Assembly (NCBI GenBank): GCA_964508655.1
Contig: CAZDUO010000003.1
Span: 1 to 64,000 of the forward strand
Length of the DNA stretch: 64,000 nucleotides
Reading direction: 5' to 3'
From: VBAS01 sp964508655
GTDB lineage: Bacteria > Bacteroidota > Bacteroidia > Chitinophagales > Chitinophagaceae
Shown here one piece after another: positions 50,949 through 58,331 of the stretch (positions are counted from its first letter, which is position 1; each line of letters begins with the position of its first letter). Position numbers and translations under genes: made by a program. The notes beneath the pieces are model-generated. The model was not told the DNA's origin and did not search any database. It saw only the letters and a program-made list of their open reading frames with translations.

Positions 50949-50978
50949 AAAAGCGTCCCCGGGTTGCGGGACGCTTTT
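50949..50978 (-). terminator. Terminator of the OmpA-like gene
   Basis: AAAAGCGTCCC (50949-50959) and GGGACGCTTTT (50968-50978) form a perfect 11-bp stem. On the minus strand it follows the OmpA stop by 21 nt and runs into a T tract. Confidence 0.8.
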
Positions 50979-50999
50979 CTTTGATCCGGGCAGTTGGTT

Positions 51000-52346
51000 T
51001 TAGTAGAATACTTTCATTTCCACACGGCGGTTTTTGGAGCGGCCGGCAGGGGTTTTATTATCGGCAACAGGCATCGTTTCTCCAAAGCCCTCGCTTTCCA
51101 GCCTTTCAGCGCTGATGCCCTTGCTTACAAGAAATGCTTTTACCGATGCGGCACGGCCATCGCTTAACTTCATATTGTACTCATCGGCACCTACATTATC
51201 CGTATGGCCGTCAATTTTCAGTTTCAGGGCAGTGTTTTCTTTCAGAATCTTTACAACCTCATTCAAAGGGCCAAATGATTTGGGTAAAAGTTTTGTACTG
51301 GCAGTATTGAAATAAACATTCTGAGCAGCATAGTTTACCGTCTTGGTTACTTCTTCGCTGATGGCTGGGCAACCCTGCTGCCCGGCCACACCTGGCACAT
51401 CGGGACATTTATCTTCTTCATCGTTTATGCCATCTTTATCCCTGTCGGGCACAGGGCATCCGCCATAGCGGGCCACGCCGGGCTCGTTGGGGCATTTATC
51501 TTCTTCATCATTGATGCCATCCTTATCCGTATCAGGAACAGGACAACCCTGGTACTTGGCAAGGCCGGCCACTGTGGGGCATTTATCATTATCATCGTTA
51601 ATGCCATCTTTATCTGTATCAGGCACCGGGCAGCCTTCGTATTTTGCTACCCCGGGAGTAGCAGGACATTTATCGTTATCGTCAGTGATGCCATCATTAT
51701 CACTATCCTTTGGAGCTGGTGGTGGCGGTGGCGGCGGGGCAATTACTTTTGGCTCTTTCTTTTTTCCAATACGGCCTGCAATACCAATTGCATGCATGAA
51801 ATGGTAATTGGCAGTACCAGTGGTAATGGGTACCCGGTAAGTGGAGTTGATAAACAGGCGTCCTTCCTGGAAAAAGTTAATATTCAGCCCCACGCCAAGC
51901 GGAATATAGGCTCCGTAGTACACATAATACCGCTGGGCTCCAAAGCCGGCGTTGAGAAAAGGTTGCACCCAGTATTTATCAGACATCATTTTAAAATGAG
52001 CATTTGCTTCCAGTTGCAGTAAAAATCTTTCCACTCCCACATCCGGCCTGTTGGGAAAAGGATGGTTGAGGAAAGAGGCCGTAAGCGAGGCTGATGCATC
52101 TATATGTTTTTTCACGCCTTTGGTATAATGCACCCCGATGCCGGGGGTCATGTTTTTCAGTTTTCCGAACTGCTTATCCCTGAATACAGCGCTTAGTGAA
52201 GAGCTGCGGATGAGCTGGGCGGTTTTAAAATCATACAGATTAAAACTCACTCCTAATTCAGAAGACCTTATATATTCATCGTCCTGGCTATAGACGGCAG
52301 GTAAAAAAAATAACAGCGTAAATAAGGAAACAAGTAGCCGCTTCAT
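51000..52346 (-). CDS. OmpA-family protein with thrombospondin type 3 repeats
   Basis: The 448-residue product has a signal peptide (MKRLLVSLFTLLFFLPAVYSQ), an N-terminal eight-stranded-barrel-like region (20-200), a proline linker (PPPPPPPAP), four calcium-binding thrombospondin type 3 repeats (DSDNDGITDDNDKCP ... GCPVPDTDKDGINDDNDKCP and two more; about 210-330) and a C-terminal OmpA peptidoglycan-binding domain (about 345-448; LKLKIDGHTDNVGADEYNMKLSDGRAASVKAFLVSKGI...GRSKNRRVEMKVFY). It anchors the outer membrane to the wall. The repeats differ slightly, which excludes a recent expansion. Confidence 0.95.
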   Translation of the reverse strand: MKRLLVSLFTLLFFLPAVYSQDDEYIRSSELGVSFNLYDFKTAQLIRSSSLSAVFRDKQFGKLKNMTPGIGVHYTKGVKKHIDASASLTASFLNHPFPNRPDVGVERFLLQLEANAHFKMMSDKYWVQPFLNAGFGAQRYYVYYGAYIPLGVGLNINFFQEGRLFINSTYRVPITTGTANYHFMHAIGIAGRIGKKKEPKVIAPPPPPPPAPKDSDNDGITDDNDKCPATPGVAKYEGCPVPDTDKDGINDDNDKCPTVAGLAKYQGCPVPDTDKDGINDEEDKCPNEPGVARYGGCPVPDRDKDGINDEEDKCPDVPGVAGQQGCPAISEEVTKTVNYAAQNVYFNTASTKLLPKSFGPLNEVVKILKENTALKLKIDGHTDNVGADEYNMKLSDGRAASVKAFLVSKGISAERLESEGFGETMPVADNKTPAGRSKNRRVEMKVFY

Positions 52347-52368
52347 AAAGAGTAGTTTGGTTTGTAAA

Positions 52369-52376
52369 CAAAAGTA
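52369..52376 (-). promoter_or_regulatory. Promoter -7 box of the OmpA-like gene
   Basis: On the minus strand the bases are TACTTTTG, matching TANNTTTG, 22 nt before the ATG at 52346. No clear -33 element. Confidence 0.5.
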
Positions 52377-52408
52377 AAGGCTCTGTACTATATCCTAAAA
52401 TAAAATAT

Positions 52409-52825
52409 TCATTTGATTTCCACCGGATTTTCAGGTTTTTTCTTTCCCAGCACCTCCACTTTTACACGGGTGAGGCCCGAATTGAGATAACCAAGTTTTT
52501 GTGCCGCCGATCGGGACAAATCCACCACACGTTTCATTTTTGAGTGAAGCCGGTCGTTTACTTTCACTATTACGGTGCGTCCATTGCGCAGGTTGGTTAC
52601 CCTTATCCATGTGCCAAATGGCAGCACATTGCATGCAGCTGTCAGTTTTTGTTGCGAAAAAATTTCACCACTTGCAGTCTTCCTGCCATTGAATTTATTG
52701 GCATAATAGCTTGCTGTACCATAAAGCACTTTTATTTTCACAGTTGCCGGATTCAATGTATCCTGCGCCTGCAGCGGGACGAGCACAGGCACCATGAATA
52801 TCGATAGGCAAAGAAAAAACTTCAT
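52409..52825 (-). CDS. rlpA: RlpA-like septal ring lytic transglycosylase
   Basis: The 138-residue product has a signal peptide (MKFFLCLSIFMVPVLVPLQAQ) and the double-psi beta-barrel of RlpA: YGTASYYANKFNGRKTASGEIFSQQKLTAACNVLPFGTWIRVTNLRNGRTVIVKVNDR, with the catalytic Glu in TASGE and the Asp in VNDRLH, then VDLSRSAAQKLGYLNSGLTRVKVEVL. It cleaves naked glycan strands. There is no SPOR domain, so it is the short form. The start overlaps the end of the upstream L,D-transpeptidase gene by 4 bp. Confidence 0.92.
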   Translation of the reverse strand: MKFFLCLSIFMVPVLVPLQAQDTLNPATVKIKVLYGTASYYANKFNGRKTASGEIFSQQKLTAACNVLPFGTWIRVTNLRNGRTVIVKVNDRLHSKMKRVVDLSRSAAQKLGYLNSGLTRVKVEVLGKKKPENPVEIK

Positions 52826-54570
52826 TCCTCCGGTTTTTTGCTTGCAAATAATTGCTCTGCCAGTTGCTTATCCTCATCATAAATATCTTCAAAAAATATG
52901 ATACGGCCATTATCGGCTTCACAGGTAAAGTAGCGGATAAAAAGCGGAATACGGTTACGAACCGGTATGCTGTGCTTTTCTTTCACCTGCAACCAGTGCC
53001 TCAGCGAGTCAACCGGAACAGGTTTTGATTTGGTTTTTATATTGCCGTTCGCAGTTTCAATTTCATTGTTCATAATAAACAGAGCCAGTTTTTCCCACTG
53101 CTGCACCCGCACACAGCCATGGCTGAGGGCACGTGTATCGAGTCCGAAATAAAACCGCTGGTTGGTATCGTGCAGGTAAACGGCATATTTGTTTGGAAAA
53201 TTAAATTTTAAAACACCCAAAGCATTATCATCGCCGCTGCCCTGTATGATGCGGTACGGAACTCCCCTTTTGTATTTGCTCCAGTCAACAGAGTATGGAT
53301 CCACCTCCTCGCCTTTGTTATCAAATAAACCAAATCCCTTCCTGGCCAGGTAGCCGGGATCTTTTTTCAGTGCGGGTAAAATTTCCTTTACTATGATACT
53401 TTGCGGAATGTTCCATTGCGGGTAAGTAATCAATTCCGATACAGCGCTGGTAAGTACCGGTGTACGGGTTTTGGGTTTGCCCACCACTATTCTGCTGCTG
53501 ATTACAATAGTATCATTTTTGATAAGTTTGAGGGTATAAGAAGGAATATTTACCCAAACAAATTTCTCCGGCATATTCTCCGGCAGCATTTTATAGCGAT
53601 CAAGAGTGATGGCAATCCGTTTGAATTTTTCCCTATCAGACAGGTTCAGAGCCCGGATGGTTTGCCATCCTATCTTTCCGTCCACTGTAAGCCGGTTGCT
53701 TTTCTGAAATTTTTTAAGAATGGCAGCCAACCGGGATGAATCAGGAGCGGCCCCTGCAGAATCAACAAAGCCAAGTTCAAAAAGCCGTCGGATAAGTGTG
53801 GTTTTAAATTCTGCTGAATCAACAGCAGGAAATGCAACCCTGGTAGTTTCACTGAAATCAGCACTGTCGAGAAAATTTTTCAGGCCTGCTTTCAGTTCAT
53901 GATACTCCTTGTGTTTCGGCTCAAGTGAAGAAATAAGATAGTGCAACGACAGGCCGGATGTGATGGCATTGAATTTTCCGGTAACAAACAACTCAGTTAA
54001 AGCAGAATCTTTGCGCAGTGTAATGCTGTCTTCCGGCAGGCGCCCGAATTTTACATCATGCATAATATTTACCAGCGCATCGCTGAGCAGCATATCGGCA
54101 TGCGCCCAGAGTACGGCATCTTTCCTGTCGCCCAACAGCAGGCTGTCAGCATCGAGGCGTGATTTGATTTTTTTAAGAACTGGGGCATGATAATCCTGCG
54201 GATAAAGCCCGTAATATTTTAATTCATCCAGGCAGTCAAAAAGTGAATCGGCCTGCGGCAGCCAATGCTGCATGGAGCTCCAGAGCGGAACAAAACTTTT
54301 TTCTTTATAAACAACGGCTAATGCCGGCCACTGGTAAAGCAGGAGTGAATCATTGAGGCGGCCGTTTTCAGCCGCAGCATAATTGAGTGATTTTTTAATT
54401 AGCCCCTTCACTTTCTCATCCATTTTTTCCGGCATCTCCACTATTTCTTTTGTCACAAGTGGTTTTTTATCTCTGCAGGAAGAAAACAACAGGCTGCTGA
54501 TTGACAAACCAGCCAATAAAAACGATAAGAGCACAGAAATTCCCGGAACATTCAAAGGCTTACGGTTCAT
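52822..54570 (-). CDS. L,D-transpeptidase, YcbB/LdtD-like
   Basis: The 582-residue product has an N-terminal signal and membrane helix (ISVLLSFLLAGLSISSLLFSSC, possibly a lipoprotein Cys), a scaffold domain, a peptidoglycan-binding motif (FQKSNRLTVDGKIGWQTIRALNLSDREKFKRIAITLDRYKMLP) and the catalytic domain with HDTNQRFYFGLDTRALSHGCVRV; the catalytic Cys is Cys486. It makes 3-3 crosslinks between peptide stems. Overlap with rlpA suggests that wall crosslinking and glycan cleavage are co-expressed. The C-terminal extension after the catalytic domain (about 95 residues) is normal for the family. Confidence 0.93.
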   Translation of the reverse strand: MNRKPLNVPGISVLLSFLLAGLSISSLLFSSCRDKKPLVTKEIVEMPEKMDEKVKGLIKKSLNYAAAENGRLNDSLLLYQWPALAVVYKEKSFVPLWSSMQHWLPQADSLFDCLDELKYYGLYPQDYHAPVLKKIKSRLDADSLLLGDRKDAVLWAHADMLLSDALVNIMHDVKFGRLPEDSITLRKDSALTELFVTGKFNAITSGLSLHYLISSLEPKHKEYHELKAGLKNFLDSADFSETTRVAFPAVDSAEFKTTLIRRLFELGFVDSAGAAPDSSRLAAILKKFQKSNRLTVDGKIGWQTIRALNLSDREKFKRIAITLDRYKMLPENMPEKFVWVNIPSYTLKLIKNDTIVISSRIVVGKPKTRTPVLTSAVSELITYPQWNIPQSIIVKEILPALKKDPGYLARKGFGLFDNKGEEVDPYSVDWSKYKRGVPYRIIQGSGDDNALGVLKFNFPNKYAVYLHDTNQRFYFGLDTRALSHGCVRVQQWEKLALFIMNNEIETANGNIKTKSKPVPVDSLRHWLQVKEKHSIPVRNRIPLFIRYFTCEADNGRIIFFEDIYDEDKQLAEQLFASKKPEE

Positions 54571-54742
54571 ATATTTTCAATCTGATTCAGAGAAGGATGA
54601 TGGAACAGGATTTCTACAAAATACGGATTCGGTTTTATTTTCTGATGATAGAGAACTTTATTTTTTCAACATTGTGAGCCAATGAAAAATTGTCTTTTAA
54701 AAGTGGTTTCCGGGTATAGTGTTGACATAATTACGAAAAATA

Positions 54743-56248
54743 TTATAATGGTAAAACACGTGGAATTTTATACTCCACCATCATAAAATCACACAATACA
54801 AGCGCTGTCACTGCTTCCACTATCACCGGGGCACGGAGAGCAACACAGAGGTCATGTCGTCCTTTAACAGAAAATTTTTCTACCTGTCGGGTATCCCAAT
54901 TCAAGCTTTCCTGTTCTTTGGGTGTGGATGAAGTAGGTTTTATGGCAAGGCGGAATACGATTTCGTTTCCATTTGTAATGCCGCCAACAACACCCCCAGC
55001 GTGATTGGTTTTTGTACGGCCGCTCATGTCCACGATGGCATCGTTGTGCTGGCTGCCAAACATACGGGCTGCGGTAAAACCGGTTCCAAATTCAATACCC
55101 CTAACAGCAGGAATTGCAAAAACAATATGTGATAAAACAGATTCCACGGAATCGAACCAGGGCTCGCCCAAACCAACGGGCAATCCATTTACACGGCATT
55201 CCACGATGCCGCCGACGGAATCTTTTGCATCAATGGCTTTTTGCAGACCTTTTTCCAAATCTTTTTCGCCGGCGATTTCGATTACTTCTGCATGAATTGT
55301 GATTTGATTTATGACCTCACCCTCCCGGCCTCTCTCTCCTTTGGAGAGGGAGGAGTCGGCATCCGACAACAAAGACTTCTTTATTTCCTGGAGCACCCAA
55401 TCTGTTTTATTCAAAACTTCCTCATTGGTAAAACGAATAATGCGATAGCCGTTTTTATTTAAAATCTGTGTTCTGATTTCATCTAACTTCATTTGTTCTT
55501 CCATATTATGGTATTCTCCATCCACTTCAACCACTAATTTTTTTTCGAGGCAAGTAAAAGCAGGAATATATCCATCAATTGGATGTTGTCTTCGGAATTT
55601 GAACCCGGCAAGTTTTCTGTATTTCAACTCCTGCCAAAGCTTTTCTTCTGCCGGGGTTGGGTTTTTCCTGTTAAGTTTTGCAAGCGCCGAACTGAATTTC
55701 CATTGATCAGGAGAGTTGGTGACATATCCCGGTCCAACGGAGGATTCGAAAGCCCCTCTCCTTTGGTCCCGATAGCTATCGGGAGGGGTTTGGGGTGAGG
55801 TATTTACAGCGTACAAGAGCAGTTTCTTTGCAATGGCACCCGCCGCCACAATACCGGCAGTGAGCCTGGCGCTGAAATGCCCGCCGCCGCGGTAATCTTC
55901 AAAGCCGCCGAATTTCTGATGCGCCACCCAGTCGGCATGGCCCGGCCGGGGAATGCTTCTTTGTTTTTCATAATCGGCGCTGCGGATATTTTTATTTTCA
56001 AATAAAATAGTGATGGGGAAGCCGGTTGTTTTGCCGTTGAATATGCCGCTTTTGAAAATCGGTATATCTTCTTCCTGCCGTGGTGTTGTCCCTTTGTGTT
56101 TGCCTCCTTTTCTCCTTTCCAGGTCGGCCGTCAAATCTTCCGGCGATAAGGATAACCCGGCCGGGCAGCCATCAATAGTAATGCCCACGCAATCGCCATG
56201 CGATTCGCCGAAGATGGAAATGCGGAATATACGGCCAAAGGTGTTCAT
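54743..56248 (-). CDS. aroC: Chorismate synthase interrupted in frame by a DUF559 nuclease domain
   Basis: AroC makes chorismate from EPSP with reduced FMN. The product has 501 residues, about 165 more than the short Bacteroidota type. Residues 1-148 (GRIFRISIFGESHGDCVGITIDGCPAG ... RPGHADWVAHQKFGGFEDYRGGGHFSARLTAGIVAAGAIAKKLLLY) and 315-501 (ITIHAEVIEIAGEKD ... EFGTGFTAARMFGSQHNDAIVD ... KPTSSTPKEQESLN ... KGRHDLCVALRAP) are normal AroC. Between them lies an in-frame segment with a DUF559/Vsr-like domain (about 195-295). Removing it restores a continuous AroC (LLYAVN-QITIHAEV). Whether the long protein folds around the insert, is spliced or is inactive cannot be told. Confidence 0.93.
   Translation of the reverse strand: MNTFGRIFRISIFGESHGDCVGITIDGCPAGLSLSPEDLTADLERRKGGKHKGTTPRQEEDIPIFKSGIFNGKTTGFPITILFENKNIRSADYEKQRSIPRPGHADWVAHQKFGGFEDYRGGGHFSARLTAGIVAAGAIAKKLLLYAVNTSPQTPPDSYRDQRRGAFESSVGPGYVTNSPDQWKFSSALAKLNRKNPTPAEEKLWQELKYRKLAGFKFRRQHPIDGYIPAFTCLEKKLVVEVDGEYHNMEEQMKLDEIRTQILNKNGYRIIRFTNEEVLNKTDWVLQEIKKSLLSDADSSLSKGERGREGEVINQITIHAEVIEIAGEKDLEKGLQKAIDAKDSVGGIVECRVNGLPVGLGEPWFDSVESVLSHIVFAIPAVRGIEFGTGFTAARMFGSQHNDAIVDMSGRTKTNHAGGVVGGITNGNEIVFRLAIKPTSSTPKEQESLNWDTRQVEKFSVKGRHDLCVALRAPVIVEAVTALVLCDFMMVEYKIPRVLPL
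55312..55801 (-). mobile_element. DUF559-encoding in-frame insertion in aroC, with inverted ends
   Basis: The insert is bounded by CCTCACCC (55315-55322) and its inverse GGGTGAGG (55793-55800). The 5-bp sequence ATTTA flanks it at 55307-55311 and 55802-55806; deleting one copy plus the insert (495 bp, 165 codons) rejoins aroC in frame. Each end is itself a dispersed palindrome: family B (55315-55353) on the left, family A (55749-55800) on the right. The interior encodes PTPAEEKLWQELKYRKLAGFKFRRQHPIDGYIPAFTC, LEKKLVVEVDGEYHN and GYRIIRFTNEEVL, the DUF559 motifs. The position expected to hold the catalytic Asp (IxDF in most relatives) is Ala (IPAF). Confidence 0.8.
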
Positions 56249-56257
56249 AAAGTATTG

Positions 56258-56617
56258 TCAGTCTTCAGCAATAAAACAATTGTTTTTATCCATTTCAATA
56301 AGATAGGTTTTTCTCTCTGCCACTGTTTTTATAAGCGGTAAATATTGCTGAAACAAAGAAAGAATTTCTTCAACGGAAATATTTCCAAGGTTTATTTTAA
56401 TCAGCTTTACCGGTGTTTTTTTTAAGTGATAATAGTCTACGAAATCAGAATCTTTAGTAATAAAAATAATATCATTTTCATCGCAATACCTGCAGATTGT
56501 AAAGTCATCGGTTTTATCTCCCTGCAAAATGCGATTGATATGCTCTGCTACGAAACCTTGTTCCTGGAGAAACTTTTTGAGTTTATAAGGAATATGCACA
56601 TCGCATAAAAAGTTCAT
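56258..56617 (-). CDS. DUF5615 PIN-like toxin
   Basis: The 119-residue product begins MNFLCDVHIPYKLKKFLQEQGFVAEHI with the first acidic residue of a PIN-like nuclease (Asp6), and has DDFTICRYCDENDIIFITKDSDFVDYY, the DxDF motif of DUF5615. Such proteins are putative RNases of type II toxin-antitoxin systems paired with DUF433. It overlaps the DUF433 stop codon (TGATG), and lies 9 bp upstream of aroC. Confidence 0.88.
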   Translation of the reverse strand: MNFLCDVHIPYKLKKFLQEQGFVAEHINRILQGDKTDDFTICRYCDENDIIFITKDSDFVDYYHLKKTPVKLIKINLGNISVEEILSLFQQYLPLIKTVAERKTYLIEMDKNNCFIAED

Positions 56618-56844
56618 CAGGCAACTTCTTTTAAAGGAGTCTTTGACATATAAAGCAAAGCATAATTAATGGCGGCATAAATGTCTTCTACTTCCAGTTC
56701 AGGAAACTCCTCCAGAATTTGCTGATAAGTCATACCTGAACCGAGATAATCCAAAAGAACCACTACCGGCCACCGCATACCTCTGATACAAGGTTTGCCA
56801 TGACAAATTTCAGGGTCAATTGTTATACGTTCAAGATATTTCAT
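56617..56844 (-). CDS. DUF433 antitoxin
   Basis: The 75-residue product has the complete DUF433 signature: ITIDPEICHGKPCIRGMRWPVVVLLDYLGSGMTYQQILEEFPELEVEDIYAAINYAL. The family has a winged-helix-like fold and pairs with PIN-like DUF5615 toxins. The pair lies between aroA (10 bp) and aroC (9 bp), within what should be a tight biosynthetic operon. Confidence 0.9.
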   Translation of the reverse strand: MKYLERITIDPEICHGKPCIRGMRWPVVVLLDYLGSGMTYQQILEEFPELEVEDIYAAINYALLYMSKTPLKEVA

Positions 56845-56854
56845 AAAGACAAAT

Positions 56855-58234
56855 TTAGGTAAAGAGTTTTATGTCCGCAATTGCACCAAGTACTTTCAAA
56901 TCCTCATAAAAATCAGGGTACGATTTTTTCACCGCCTGCGCTTCTTCAATCACCATTTCCCCCCCGGCTTTCAGGGCAGCTACGGCACAGGCCATGGCAA
57001 TGCGGTGATCGTGATGCGAATGAACTTTAGCTCCTTTCAATCCACCCCAGCCCTTATCCGGAGGGTTGCCATGAATGAGCATGACCTCATCATTCAGTTC
57101 AATCTTCACTCCCATTTTTCCAAACTCCTGCTGCAGTGTTGCTGCCCTGTTGCTTTCTTTGTGAATCAAACGGCTTACACCTTTAATTTTTGTTTCACCC
57201 TTACAATAGGCAGCCAGTGCAACCAGCGGAGGAAATAAATCGGGGCAATCGGTTGCATCAAATTCAAAACCTCTTAACCCGCCCGGATGAATTTTTATTC
57301 CCTTTGCTTCCATAGCAATCGAAGCATTGGCATTCATCATGGCATCTACCACTGCACGGTCGGCCTGTGTTGAAGATAAATCAAGACCACGCACGGTAAT
57401 GGAGCCGGCAATGGCCCCTGCCACAAGCAGAAAGGCGCCGCCGCTCCAGTCGCCTTCCACGAAGTAGTCGTGCGTCGTGCGCCGTGTGTCGAGAATGTTT
57501 TCATCATGAAAGATGAATTCTTCATAGTTTTTGTTTTCAGGCACCCGCATTCCAAACTTCTTCATCACATCCAGCGTTAAATCAATGTAGGGTTTGCTTT
57601 TAAGATTTCGCACTATTATCGAAACCGCCGCACTGCCGGAGTCTCCTAAAAGCCCCTCTCCTTCGGTCCCGATAGATATCGGGAGGTGTTTGGGGTGAGG
57701 TCTTTGGGCTGAGGCCGCACTGTAAGCCATCAGCAGCCCCGTTAAAAACTGCGAACTCAGCGAACCATCCACTTCAATATTGGCTGGCGTCAATGGCCCC
57801 TGCACCACCATCGGCACTTTGCCGCTGTTGCTTTTGATTTTCACTCCCAGCTTTGGAAGAATTTCATCAAAGAAATCCATGGGTCTTGACAACAGGCTGC
57901 CGCTGCCGTTAACAGTAATTTCTTTTTCGCTCAACGCAACGATGGGGGTGAACATCCGGATGCTTAAGCCGGATTCCCCGCAGTCAATTCCGGAAGCAAC
58001 AGGCTGCACTCCCCTGCTTTCCACTTTCAATTCTCCCTTTTCCATTTTCACTTCAGCACCCAAGGCCTTTATGATTCCGATAGCCGCTTTGTCATCATTA
58101 CTGTGGCCGGGATTGTGAATAGTTGTTTTGCCTTTTGTGAGTAATGCCGCGGCGCAGGCCCGCTGCATGGAACTTTTTGAAGCGGGTGCCTGAATGATGC
58201 CTTTTATTTCGGATGGATAAATAGTTACTTTCAT
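56855..58234 (-). CDS. aroA: 3-phosphoshikimate 1-carboxyvinyltransferase with a 29-residue in-frame insertion
   Basis: AroA (EPSP synthase) joins shikimate 3-phosphate and phosphoenolpyruvate. The product has 459 residues. Family motifs: APASKSSMQRACAAALL, LGAEVKMEKG, SGIDCGESGLSIRMFTPI, NGSGSLLSRPMDFF, LSSQFLTGLLMAYSAA, PYIDLTLDVMKKFG, VEGDWSGGAFLLVAGAI, DATDCPDLFPPLVALAAYCKGET and HHDHRIAMACAVAAL. Residues 175-203 (AQRPHPKHLPISIGTEGEGLLG plus flanks) are an insertion encoded by a palindromic repeat with a 9-bp target duplication. The site is directly after the SQFLTGLLMAYSAA strand; without the insert the chain reads AYSAAVSIIV and the length is 430. Confidence 0.95.
   Translation of the reverse strand: MKVTIYPSEIKGIIQAPASKSSMQRACAAALLTKGKTTIHNPGHSNDDKAAIGIIKALGAEVKMEKGELKVESRGVQPVASGIDCGESGLSIRMFTPIVALSEKEITVNGSGSLLSRPMDFFDEILPKLGVKIKSNSGKVPMVVQGPLTPANIEVDGSLSSQFLTGLLMAYSAASAQRPHPKHLPISIGTEGEGLLGDSGSAAVSIIVRNLKSKPYIDLTLDVMKKFGMRVPENKNYEEFIFHDENILDTRRTTHDYFVEGDWSGGAFLLVAGAIAGSITVRGLDLSSTQADRAVVDAMMNANASIAMEAKGIKIHPGGLRGFEFDATDCPDLFPPLVALAAYCKGETKIKGVSRLIHKESNRAATLQQEFGKMGVKIELNDEVMLIHGNPPDKGWGGLKGAKVHSHHDHRIAMACAVAALKAGGEMVIEEAQAVKKSYPDFYEDLKVLGAIADIKLFT
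57636..57713 (-). mobile_element. Palindromic insertion (family A) in aroA with 9-bp target duplication
   Basis: The 9-bp GCCGCACTG is present at 57627-57635 and again at 57714-57722, directly flanking a 78-bp insert. Insert plus one duplicate is 87 bp (29 codons), so the frame is kept. The core, 57649-57700, is 49/52 identical to the family A end of the aroC element (55749-55800) and contains the perfect palindrome TCCCGATAGATATCGGGA without counting the central mismatch. It is read here in a different frame from that in aroC. Confidence 0.85.
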
Positions 58235-58245
58235 TTTGTTTGAAC

Positions 58246-58328
58246 AGGAACGCTGATGACGCGGATAAGACAGATATTAACGGATAATATCCGCGGTTAT
58301 CCGCTCAATCCGTGTCATCCGCGTTCCT
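58246..58328. repeat. Long inverted repeat between aroA and aroB
   Basis: AGGAACGC-T-GATGACGCGGAT at the left pairs with the inverse of ATCCGTGTCATCCGCGTTCCT at the right (19 of 21 positions), with further GCGGATA/TATCCGC pairing inside. The text is built from repeated GCGGAT units, a common Bacteroidota intergenic repeat. It fills most of the aroA-aroB gap and could form an 83-nt hairpin in the mRNA. Confidence 0.65.
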
Positions 58329-58331
58329 ATT

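Noticed and set aside
54743..56248. Intein in AroC
   Set aside because: The insert lacks an N-terminal Cys or Ser splice junction, the block B TxxH and the C-terminal HN motif; DUF559 is not a typical intein nuclease, so protein splicing is not supported.
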